The notes below the pieces were generated by a model. The model searched no databases. It was not told where the DNA came from and saw nothing but the letters and a program-made list of their open reading frames with translations. Source: Cryptomeria japonica (Eukaryota > Streptophyta > Pinopsida > Cupressales > Cupressaceae). Taken from it: a stretch of 64,000 nt of DNA. The DNA lies in assembly GCF_030272615.1 (NCBI RefSeq), contig NC_081406.1, positions 173,238,861-173,302,860 of the forward strand, read 5' to 3'. Position numbers and translations under genes: made by a program. Below, one piece after another: positions 22,140 through 32,375 of this stretch. Numbering within the stretch: the stretch's first letter is position 1; each line of letters starts with the position of its first letter.

Positions 22140-24240
22140 ATCATTATTGTCAAAAAAGTTGTCAAGCAACTTCTACATCGCACTGATAGGGTATGGCTCT
22201 CGATGTTCTGGCACTTTGGGATGCATGAGATTAGTATTCCTAGCGTAAACCTACCCACCTAGATGTGTTCGTGACGTCGGTTTGTGCACATGATGAACAA
22301 AATCAGTTCTAGCCTATCTTGCAACTTTGCATTGTATGCAACTAACAATTTTTTATAGTAGGTGGAAAAATGCTACCAATTGAAAATGGCTTTGATTCAT
22401 CATAAACTGATATATAACATTGTAGAGGAGCCTCACACAACCCCACAGGTTCAAACAGATCAATCATATGTATCTTGGATTGAAAGAAACAGTCCATCAA
22501 AGTTTGACAATTTTTTGGACTCAGGACACTTGAGAGATTGTGCCAGTAGGGTATGACTCTCAACTTTCTGGCACTTTTGGATGCACAAGAGGAGAATTCC
22601 AAGCGTAAACCTCCCCACCTAGATGCCCTCGTGACGTCAGTTTGTGCACAGGACAAACCGAATCAATTCTAGCCTATCTTGCAACTTTGCATTGCATGCA
22701 ATTGATAGTTTTTGCAGCAAGCAAAAAAATGCTACCAATTGAAAATGGCTTCGAGTTGTCAAAAAATGAGATAGGCCATTGTAGAGGAGCCTCAAGTGAC
22801 CCCATAGGTTCAAACGGATTGATAGTATGTGTCTTGAATTGGAAGAAATAGTCAATCAAAGTTTGACAATTTTTTGGACTCAGGGCACTTGAGAGATCGC
22901 GTTGGTAGGGTATGACTCGACATTCCAACACTTTGGAATGCATGAGAGGAGCATATCTAGCATAAACATGCCCACTCAGATGTGCTCGTGATGTCGGTTT
23001 GTGTACAAGACGGACCAAATCAATTCTAGCCTATCTTGCAACTTTGCATTGCATGCAATTGACAATTTTTGCACCAGGCGAAAAAAGCTACCAATTGAAA
23101 ATGGCTTCGAGTCGTCAAAAACTGAGATAGGCCATTGTAGATGAGCCTCGCACAACCCCACAAGTTCAAACAGATCAATCATATATTTCCTAGATTGGAA
23201 GAAACAGTCTATCAAATTTTGACAATTTTTTGGACTCAGGGCACTTGAGAGATCGCGTTGGTAGGGTATGACTCTTGATGTTAGGGTATGACTCTCAACA
23301 TTCTGACACTTTGGGATGAATGAAAGGAGCATGCCTAGAAAAAATGTGCCCACCTAGATGCACTCATGACGTCGGTTTATGCACAGGACTAACCGAATCA
23401 ATTCTAGCCTATCTTGCAACCTTGCATTGCATGCAACTGATGGTTTTTGCAGTAGGCGAAAAAATACTACCAATTGAAAATGGCTCTGAATCGTCAAAAA
23501 AAAAGATAGGAAATTATAGAGGAGCCTCATGTGACCCCACTGGTTCAAATGGATTGATCATATGTGGCATGGATTGGAAGAAATAGTTCATTAAAGTTTG
23601 ACAATTTTTTGGACTCAGGGCACTTGAGAGATCGCGTCAGTAGTGTATGACTCTCGATGTTCCAGTATTTTGGAATGCGTGAGAGGAGCATACGTAGCAT
23701 AAAATTGCCCACCCCATACATGCTCGTGATGACAGTTTGTGCAGAGGACGAACCAAACCAATTCTATCCTATCTTGCAACTTTGCATTGCACGCAACTGA
23801 CAATTTTTGCAACAGGCAAAAAAATGCTACCAATTGAAAATGGCTCTAAGTCATCAAAAAATGAGGTAGGCCATTGTAGAGGAGCCTCACACAACCACAC
23901 AAGTTCAAGTAGATCAATCATATGTGTCCCAGATTGGAAGAAACAGTCCCTCAAAGTTTAACAATTTTTTGGACTCAAAGCACTTGAGAGATCACATTAG
24001 TAGGGTATGACTCTCAGCATTCTGAAGCTTTGGGATGCATGAGAGGAGCATGCCTAGTGTAAACCTGCCTACCCAGATGCACTCATGATGTCGGTTTGTG
24101 CACATGATGAATGAAATCAATTCTAGCCTATCTTGCAACTTTGACAACTTTGACAACAATTGAGCAACTTTTACATATTTTATCCAAATGAAGCCAAACT
24201 TTGAAAAATTTGACAACTTTGACAATAATTGAGCAACTTT
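22140..24240. repeat. ~359-bp tandem repeat array inside F1
   Basis: The landmark GTAGGGTATGACTCTC or a variant recurs at about 22186, 22546, 22905, 23261, 23640 and 24000, giving five units of ~356-360 bp. The fourth interval is longer because of a small local duplication at 23261-23285. Each unit contains CTTGCAACTTTGCATTGCATG, CTACCAATTGAAAATGGCT and GACAATTTTTTGGACTCAGG. A short TTTGACAACTTTGACAA repeat (about 24137 and 24209) closes the array. ORFs here repeat with the unit and are not genes. Confidence 0.88.
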
Positions 24241-24821
24241 TACATCTTTGATCTAGATGATCCCAAACATGAGAACCAAAATTTTACCATTGAAAGCATG
24301 AGGGTGCTCTCGCACCACACACATATTGTTGTTTATATTCATATTGTCAATTTTTGTTGTTTATATTTATATTATTAATTACATAGGAAAATATTCATTT
24401 AAATTTATAAAAGGGCATCCACCAAATACATCAAATACATAATAATGAACTAAATACAAGTTTTGCAGGGTTAATTCAACATTTAAGAAATTTAATCAAA
24501 TCATATTCCACGATTGCAATGTTTAATATCATATATTTTTGTTTTTTATATTCATATTGTTGATTACATAGGCAAATGATCAATTAAATTTATAAAAGGG
24601 CAGCAACAAAATACAATGAATACACAATAATGAACTTAGTACAAATTTATTGGATCGAATATCAACATTTATATATATATCAAAAAAAGGCATGTCCACC
24701 AAGTGAATACAAGCATTACAAAAATGTGGCATATGCCATGTCCGAATCGATATACAATAAAAATGTAAAATATATCTACATCTATTGGTCAATCTATGAC
24801 CATAACTAACACTATATGATC
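24241..24821. other. Intergenic part of F1 between the two converging genes
   Basis: No coding signal. A loose direct repeat of TATTCATATTGT...ATTTATAAAAGGGCA occurs at about 24338-24420 and 24548-24605. Confidence 0.4.
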
Positions 24822-27539
24822 CTAAACTTGTGGTGGATCATCAAAATCGAGCCTCTTTGATGTAGTACGTGGCTCTGTAGATGGCTGCAAAACCACAATT
24901 CAAAAGCCAAGTTAAAATTCTTTTGTAGAAAATAGTTCACAATTAACAACATAACTATGCATTTAACTATAATTTCTTTGCAATTGAAATTTAGATTACC
25001 TCATCGGCTGATCTCTAATCTAATGTCTTTTATCTCCTCTCCTGGTCAGTCTTAGGAGTTTTCTTGAAGACAAACTTAAAAGGATCCACGTTATGGTTGA
25101 ACCGCGGAGGGGGCTATTGTAGATTAAATGTACAATTAATATAATTTAATAACATAAATACATCAAAAACACTTAAAATCTATAATATAGAGAACAATGA
25201 CATACCGGTGCCGCGGAGGGGGCTATTGTAGATTAAATGTACAATTAATATAATTTAATAACATAAATACATCAAAAACACTTAAAATCTATAATATAAA
25301 GAACAATGACGTACCGGTGCCTAAGATGCTTCTCCAATGGACTGACAATGGATCACCATCGATGGAGAAACTATCACTATTACCTATACAAAAAATGATC
25401 AAAGATTAAACACAATTAATATAATGATAAGTATTGTAGGTTAAAAACAATTAATGTAATATATCAAACAAAAGTGTACCGGATCCTAAGATGCTTCTCC
25501 AGTGCATAGAGGAGGGCTTGCCATTGATGAAGCAACTATGGATATTTCCTGTATGAAAAAATTATAAGATTATAATTTATCACAAGTTCACATGTACACG
25601 TGCATATAATCATGAAATCAAGAAAATAAATTAGAGACACATACCTCAGCCCTCTCTCAATCCTTGAGCGAATCAGGTGCATTCAACAAATCGACATAGC
25701 TCAATGGTCAAGCTACATGTAAAATAGAAAAAAAAACACTAATCAATCTACAAATCCCAATTAAGACAATTTCAATATTTTCAAACAATTGTAAAACTAA
25801 AAATGTGTTCAATTACCTTCTTCCCACATTTTGGCATCTTCGAGGAATTCTTTTGCTTAGGACAAGGCCTAGATGCGGAGGGGGTACCCTAAAAAAATAA
25901 AATTAACATGAGATATTAGTACAGATAATATATTAAACATAATTTTAAAAATCTAAAATGAAAGGACTTGCATATTCCATAAAAACAATACATAAAAAAG
26001 GGTGTACAAAATATGATACCATATATCCTTGTAGGCTAAAATCGATCGCTGAGAGCGTGATGCCATGAATTTGGGACATTTGGTCCCCTATCAACACCTA
26101 CAAACCAAAAATTGGACCAAGCATTAAAGATAGTCACTATATCTTGTAATTTTTTTGAATTCAAAGTAACTATTCTATTTTAACATGTTACAAAATTTAT
26201 ACCTTAGGTGTCGAAGTTGTAGCTGTAGTAAATGCAGGAGTATGGGATACCGCTGCTAAATCCTGAAATGTATATTAGTTGTATCAATTTAAATCGATGT
26301 ATAAATGAAAATTCATTTATGTAATTACAAATTTAAAGTGACTGATAAATAAAATGCTTTGAATTCAAATCAACACACCTGTGTCTACGGGTGATGGCCA
26401 AACAACATGTCCATCAACTTGTTTGTTAGCGCCACATCCTCAGTCATGTGGATCTAAGATCTACTCCCACAAATCGAGCACGAATGAGATGTGGATCCAT
26501 TTGCAACGGCCTCATCATCCATCCCTGTTCATATCCCTAAGCAAGTAGCACACACATGTTAAATGGGCTCTATGTTGCCACCTGGGGCAACTCATGGCTC
26601 ATCATCCAGTACAAGAGGGTATGCTAACTGTGTCCCATGCTGGATGATGGCACCATTTAATGTTGTGACTACTTGAAGAGTCTGTAGCTCCATCGACTCT
26701 TTCAGCTCTATTGGGACAACCTAATGCACCTTAGGTTTGGGTTCTAGGGGGCGATGACTCTTCGGGGCTAATCACCTATGGGCTCCAGGTCTATCTTGGG
26801 TAGAGCTGCCACCTTTACCATGGAACTCTCTCATGTCAAAATAGTTTGGCTACACATTGAGGACAAAATCACATTATATTTTTCTCAAAAAATACAATGG
26901 CACCTCATAATTATTACAAGGTGGATCATCAAAGACCATCCACTACCTCTGCCAAAAAATATTCCTCATCAGCACATTGGTACACCAATGTATGGGAAAC
27001 CTCTTTGCATTAAGAGGTAACGATGGACCAGTTTTAGGATCAACAAAAAGGGTACATATTTGTTGTTTACTAATATTTTTATTTTTCACTCCCTTGTATG
27101 ATAACCTACTAGCATAGTATTGATGACACATATCCCTAAAGTTTCCCCATTTTGTAATTGTGTGGAAATGGTTGTGGCACCACTAGCTAATGTTTCTAGG
27201 CTAGTGGCAAGGGATTTATGATGCTCAAGCTCAAATGTTTTCAATTTATTAATCAGTTTATTTATTTTAGACGTGTTTTGCCCTAACTGATTAATCAATT
27301 GGTCCTATGTATCAGGTGTACAGTCAAAAGGAGGAGTTGGAGGTGTATCTTGTGGGTTTTATTCAGGGTTTTTCAGGAGGTGCATCCTATTGTTGTTGTT
27401 GTGGAATATCATAATCTGGTTTTTGAAACAAAAAATAAAAAAAACCTAATCAAAATAAACGAAATTAAATTCAAAACGTAAAAAATTTGAATAAACGAGA
27501 AAGAAAAACAAAAATTAAGCAAAACTAACCTTGATCCAT
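24822..27539 (-). CDS. F1 second gene: multi-exon, unknown product, probably decayed
   Basis: On the minus strand, several short coding blocks are bounded by plausible splice sites. The first exon is ATGGATCAAG followed by donor GTTAGT (27539 to ~27530). A block at about 27086-27350 includes LINQLGQNTSKINKLINKLK, coiled-coil-like. Next come sequence around 26943-27131 (VDPKTGPSLPLNAKRFP) and a Cys-containing block near 26390-26530 (HSCSICGSRS). Smaller exons follow near 26205-26265, 26030-26095, 25830-25890 and 25640-25715. Then come two similar exons near 25490-25555 and 25320-25385, both ending WRSILG before a GTAC donor. A Lys-rich exon (PFKFVFKKTPKT) and a last exon 24884-24822 (acceptor TTTGCAG, stop TAG) complete it. 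A few internal stops suggest decay. No known family; a transposase partner or DNA-binding accessory is only a guess. Confidence 0.5.
25102..25319 (-). repeat. 109-bp tandem duplication in the second F1 gene
   Basis: 25102-25210 and 25211-25319 are almost identical, each starting CCGCGGAGGGGGCTATTG and ending with the CATACCGGTG/CGTACCGGTG splice-donor region. The unit spans the end of an exon and an intron, so it copies a splice junction. Confidence 0.85.
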
Positions 27540-27882
27540 AGCGTTTGGTGGAGAAATGTGGGAGCCTATTCGTGGTTTAATGGGGAATATGAAGGAAAAA
27601 AAATTGCGGTCGCAGGGAAAAAAAGACCCAGTCATTTTTTTTTAAAAATAATTTTTGACAGGTATCGGGTACGTGATTTTTTAGGACTAAGATCGTGTAC
27701 ATGGTTACTTTCCTAAAAACACCACGTACATGGTCACTTTCCTAAAAACACAGGGTATGTAGTGTCTTTGCTTTAGGCTTTGGGACAACAAACCAAAGCG
27801 CATACACCGTGATTTGAAATTTTATTACTGCATGCACATTGCTTGTTTTTTCATCTTTTTTTTAGGTGGTGTCCACTTTTCT

Positions 27883-27907
27883 AATCACCATCTTTGTGCA
27901 CATACCC
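27883..27907 (-). repeat. F1 right terminal inverted repeat
   Basis: Ends CACATACCC at 27907; read inward it is GGGTATGTGCACAAAGATGG. TATG follows. Just inside (27680-27755) a ~30-bp unit containing GTACATGGTYACTTTCCTAA is tandemly repeated. Confidence 0.85.
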
Positions 27908-27911
27908 TATG

Positions 27912-29041
27912 TGTAAATATTATAATGGGGAATGCACATGCATTTAGGTGCACTACCTAGAGCTCACTACTCAAATTAGAATGACCTAGAAGGCTACAAC
28001 CCTCAAGGAAGGTTCACTACCTTACAATAAAATTTGGACTACAATCCGGTTAGGATGAACTACAAAGATAGCATTTGCTAATGCCTGATGATAGTTTAGT
28101 TAAGAACATTTGTTTGCCCTCCAATAATCTCTTCTCAATACACCACACCGAAAGATAAATTCACTTGTTCACACATACACCACTCTCTTTTAATGCAAAC
28201 ACAACACCCATACATCACCAAACCACAAATATAACACCTATTTATACAATTCATCAACCTTGACTATAAGGTCGACCAAACCCTTAACACCTAATTACAA
28301 AATTACATCACACGATAGATAAATTAACCACTGGACCAATACAATGCCATAGACAACATAGCATGGACCCAAATCAACTCCTCGAATATGAACCATCATT
28401 GAAAATCTCGCCAAGATCAACCACAACACGCTACACCACAAAAAATACTGCATAATACGAAGAATATCACCAGACCCAAATATCTTCAATAACTTGCATG
28501 TAGATCAATGCAGACCACCAAAAAAAATAGAACATGATTAGGAAACACTAACAAGCACATTAGAATCATATGGAATAACTGCACCAACACCACCTATTCA
28601 AATCTTCATCAATCAACATGCTAACACTCAAGAACACTTATCAACATCAACTCGGATAAGAAATATAGCTTATGGAGCATCGAATCATGAACCATCTAAA
28701 ATGAAGATACACATGAACATCCCAAACACTCTCCCAAATCTTCAACACAAGATATAATCATACCAGAGCACAACTAATCAAACACCAGAACACTGCAACA
28801 CTAAATACTAAAAACCAATCTCCATACTAGAATCCTTAACTTGATCATATCATCACATCGCATCATGGAATCAATAAAGAATGAAGTGTCTCTAGTTTAT
28901 TCAGCATAGAAAATAGATAAACTAACCAGAGCAACTCACTACAAATACCGGATCACCAAAATAATTTTCTGCAACACCAAAACACAAAAATATGTTGACA
29001 TCAATGACAACAATATATCCTAGTAGCAACAATATCCAACA
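27912..29041 (-). repeat. E 3' LTR, main part
   Basis: Matches 47102-48212 of the other LTR along its length (ATGGGGAATGCACATGCATT; CATCACCAAACCACAAATAT; CCTAGTAGCAACAATATCC) and ends CCAACA at 29041, i.e. TGTTGG on the minus strand. It is continuous with 16191-16413 once F1 is removed. Confidence 0.88.
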
Positions 29042-29263
29042 ATATCCCCATTTGGCATTGATGGAAATATATGAATGTGAAAAAAAATCAATGCAAAGGA
29101 ATAAATCACCATTAGAAAATTCCAACAAACTCCCCCTAAGATCATGCACACAAAGCTCCAAAGATAAGGCAGTTTTTCACATGCTTCTCTCCTCCTTTGA
29201 CAATAATGCCAAAGATATAAATATAAATCATGCTTCTCACCCTCTAAGAAGGAATATATCTCC
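29042..29263 (-). promoter_or_regulatory. E 3' UTR with polypurine tract
   Basis: On the minus strand, GCCAAATGGGGATAT directly precedes TGTTGG of the LTR, with a further purine block TTAGGGGGAGTTTG near 29130-29145. 'CAATGCCAAATGGGGA' and 'GGGGGAGTTTG' blocks are typical of plant copia 3' UTRs. Cut at 29263 by element D. Confidence 0.75.
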
Positions 29264-30415
29264 TATTACTACTTATCAAGTTGCCATTAGTTTTTGTATT
29301 CAAAGTCATACTTTATATTCTAGTCGGTTAGCACTACCGAATCATGCAGTCGGTATAAATAGAGAAGTCGGTATGCACAGTCTAGTCGGTTACAGAAGAA
29401 AGCAGTCACAGAACGCAGTATTCACCACGCTGTCTACCGAGTATCTTTTTATGGCTACCGAGCAGTAAAGTTAACACACCGAGTTGATATTCATCGAGTG
29501 AAACGTGTTACTAGATACATTGAACCAGGACATGCATATGAAAACGTGTTACAAGATCGAGGCACATCTAACCGTTATTACATTGGAAATTGCACTAGAA
29601 GATTGTGTATGATTGCGAGGTCAATCCAACCAATGAAATATTTTGTTTAGTTATTCATTTGAGGAATCTTGTTTGTAAGATTGAAGCAATGAATTAGATC
29701 ACCGTTTTAAGAGATCTATTTATACAACATGAATTAAGAGCAAGGTGTGTGCATATATGTATGAAGGAAGACTGTTACAAAGACATAGAGGTCACCAAGA
29801 AGATTTTCAGAGAACAGTCGAAGAATAGAGTAAGCAAAAGGGTTTACCGAGTTACTATATGGGTTACCGAGGTATGCTATAAGCAAGGTAATCTTATTCT
29901 AAGCACATAGAATCTGCTATAACATTTCAGATGTAAAGTTGCAGATATTTGTAATGATTTTATTGTAATATTGTGAAAGAGAAACCTCTAATAGGGTAAA
30001 AGACTCTAACCAAGTCTATAAATTGTAAAGCCTCTAACCAGGTGCAACATTCAGATTAATGTTGTAAAATCCTTTAGCAAGGTAGATCTAATAGATCTTG
30101 TTACTCCTAATAGGGTAAGCTATCAGAAATAGCTAAATGTAGCTCTAACCGAGCATCTTTATTATTGCAGTAGTGAAGTTATGGGTGCCATCCCCACCAC
30201 AGTTTTTCTCTATAACCAAGAGTTTTTGCATAACCAAAATATATGAGTTATGGAGTGAATCATGTATGATTGTTATCTATTTGTTTTAACTTAATTTTAT
30301 GTTACTGCACTATTTTGTTTATGCATAACAGTAAGGTTATTATTAAAGAAAGGTTTTGGAGTACTGATTCACCCCTCCCCTCTCAGTACATTATCTTTCC
30401 ATATTGGGCCTAACA
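29264..30415 (+). repeat. D 5' LTR
   Basis: 1,152 bp. Starts TATTACTACTTATCAAG (the 3' LTR has TGTTACTACTTATC, so G to A at position 2) and ends GGGCCTAACA. A poly-C tract follows ACTGATTCA near the 3' end, as in families A and C. It is rich in TACCGA/ACCGAG words. Confidence 0.85.
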
Positions 30416-30429
30416 ATTGGTATCAAAGC
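30416..30429 (+). promoter_or_regulatory. Primer-binding site of D
   Basis: ATTGGTATCAAAGC, identical to the A1 site and one base from the canonical initiator-Met tRNA site. It directly follows the LTR end. Confidence 0.85.
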
Positions 30430-30477
30430 TTCTATCTTGAAAAAGGGTTTAACTACCTAAAGAGAAAGATCTTATCA

Positions 30478-31829
30478 ATGGAAGGCTATAAACAATCTCA
30501 GAGGATTATGTATTTGCAAGAAGAGCTGGATCATGCAAATCAAGTGATTGCAGACATGCAAAGGCAAATGCAAAAATATCTGAAAGTAAGAAGAAGATTA
30601 TCTGATGACTTGCAAGATTCTCAAGAGTTAGTGGAACAAATTGAGACATCATCTGAGAATAGTATATCTGAAGAGACTAGAGAAATGATTGGAGTATTGA
30701 AAGAAAAGAACAAAGCATTGGCTGATCAACTAAAAGAAATGAAAAGAGAACATGAACATTTCAGTACACAGATGACTGAAAACCTAGATGCATTGAGGAC
30801 AACAGAGGATAAAGCAAGAGATCTACAAAGAGAGAAACAACAACTTGAAGTCTTAGTATCTGATATGAATGATGAAATCATAAGGTTAACTGGGATTAAC
30901 AAAATATGACAGATCAACTAGGTTATGCACATCATGAAGCAATTCTAAAGAATGATGAAAATCAAGCATTGAAACTTGAAGTATCAAGGTTGACTGATGA
31001 ACTTGAAACAAAGAATAAATCCAAAGAAACATTGAAGAAGAGTTATGATGCATCAAAGATGTTGGATGAACAACTGAATACAAGAAGACCCAACAAAAAT
31101 GCAGGACTTGGTTACAAAGGAAAAGAATCAACCGAGAAAGGAATTCATACTACGGAGAGAGGAGAATCATCAAAGCAAGCTAGAAATAGGAATAACATCA
31201 AAAGGAAGAAGCCTATTTTCTACTACTGTGGAAATCAAGGTCGCACTGCCAACATATGCCAGATTAGAAAAGATAAGCAACCGAATATCACTAAGTCCAA
31301 TGGATATTGTTACAATTGCAATAAATATGGTCACACATCTAATCAATGTAGGACAAAATCTGTTAACAACTATCAGAAGGCAAAATTCCAAGGGTTTTGT
31401 AGAAACTGCAATAGATATGGACATAGTACCGAGAAGTGCTGGTCTAAGCAAAAGAACTACATGTGGTGTCCACACCGAGCAAACACTAGAGGTTACCGAA
31501 CTCACACAGATCCTTACCGACAATATGCAGCAGTACCATGGGATTACAATACAAGGATATGGTGCGAGTGTTGTGGAAGATATGGACATATTAGTGCCAA
31601 CTCTTTTATAAGGTTTGGAATGAACAACCGAAGATCATGGAGAAATCCTGGTATGGCATGTTTTCATTGTCACAAAGTTGGACATTTAGCTGGAGATTGC
31701 AGAGATCAACCTAGAAGAGACACTGAAGAGATAAAAGAAAAATTTAAGATGATTTGGAAAAAGAAGGAAATCATGTCAGATGAAGAAAGCACCTTACCTA
31801 CCGAGTTAGGTGCACCTATTCCAAATTAA
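30478..31829 (+). pseudogene. D gag-like protein with five CCHC-type knuckles, frameshifted
   Basis: Opens at ATG 30478 (MEGYKQSQRIMYLQEELDHA) and runs as a coiled-coil-like Glu/Gln/Lys-rich region to a TGA at 30907. The protein continues in another frame from 30906 (overlap ATGA) to 31829. The knuckle region has five units: a degenerate YYCGNQGRTANIC, intact CYNCNKYGHTSNQC and CRNCNRYGHSTEKC, CECCGRYGHISANS with the last Cys lost, and intact CFHCHKVGHLAGDC. A run of Tyr/Arg-rich sequence separates knuckles 3 and 4. It is longer and more diverged than the A gag. The ATGA overlap looks like a simple indel, because A-family gag is one frame through the same region. Confidence 0.8.
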
Positions 31830-32375
31830 TCAAAAAAAGATATGAAGGGACTGCATTCTCTAAAGGTTAAATCATAACAGTTCCTATTCTATTATGTACA
31901 AAAATTCAAAATCTGCATAGTTAAGATGCAATTAGTATGTTTGAAATTCTATCAAAGTACTTTACAGGAAACCTGTCAAGTCGATGTATACAGGAAGCCT
32001 GTCAAGTCAGTTAATGAATAAAATTTGGTTACTTGGTTAAAACAAACAAAAAGGGAGTAAATCGGTTAAAGGTGAACCGAGTGCATTTAATGTTTTGACC
32101 TAACTTGCACGGAGCCTGATAAGGTATTTTGTACTTAAAGGTATTTTCGCAGTCATTTTCATTCACCAATTTTTCAAGAGAGCAGAGCAGAGTGAATCAA
32201 GGCGATCAAACTTCATTCAGAGCAAATTTCAAGGTATTTACATCAAATCTATTCGCACTATTGAGCTGGTTTCTGATCTTGTCAAATTGCTATTATCTAC
32301 CGAGTGTGAAGCGTCAGTCGTTTGTAAACCATCAAACCCTAAGGATAGTTTGCAAAGTTTTACCTTATACCTACA
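31830..32375 (+). other. D inter-ORF region
   Basis: No ORF with a motif; the ORF at 32129-32452 overlaps the second ORF's start and is not supported. The segment CATTTTCATTCACC...CAAGGTATTT (about 32153-32237) parallels the A-family leader before the second ORF. Unlike the A family, I see no clear TATAAAA box here. Confidence 0.4.

Larger units (their letters stand above)
16414..27907 (+). mobile_element. 11.5-kb TIR DNA transposon F1 with two genes
   Basis: Bounded by imperfect ~25-bp inverted repeats, GGGTAAGTGGACAAAGATGG at the left and GGGTATGTGCACAAAGATGG read inward from the right (21 of 25 match by eye). It is flanked by TATG at 16410-16413 and 27908-27911. The sister LTR of E has a single TATG at 47098-47101 with no insert, so the junctions and the 4-bp duplication are directly confirmed. 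It carries a decayed DDE-type transposase on the plus strand (18725-21644) and a multi-exon gene on the minus strand (24822-27539), plus a 359-bp tandem array. The superfamily is not certain. A 4-bp duplication and this transposase type are compatible with Sola-like elements, but that is inference. Confidence 0.85.

Noticed and set aside
22342-24225. Series of similar ORFs of 61-125 codons
   Set aside because: They repeat with the 359-bp tandem unit and appear on both strands; by-products of the array.
30900-30912. ATGA overlap in D gag as programmed frameshifting
   Set aside because: No slippery heptamer or obvious downstream structure, and the A-family gag is continuous through the same region; a single-base indel is simpler.
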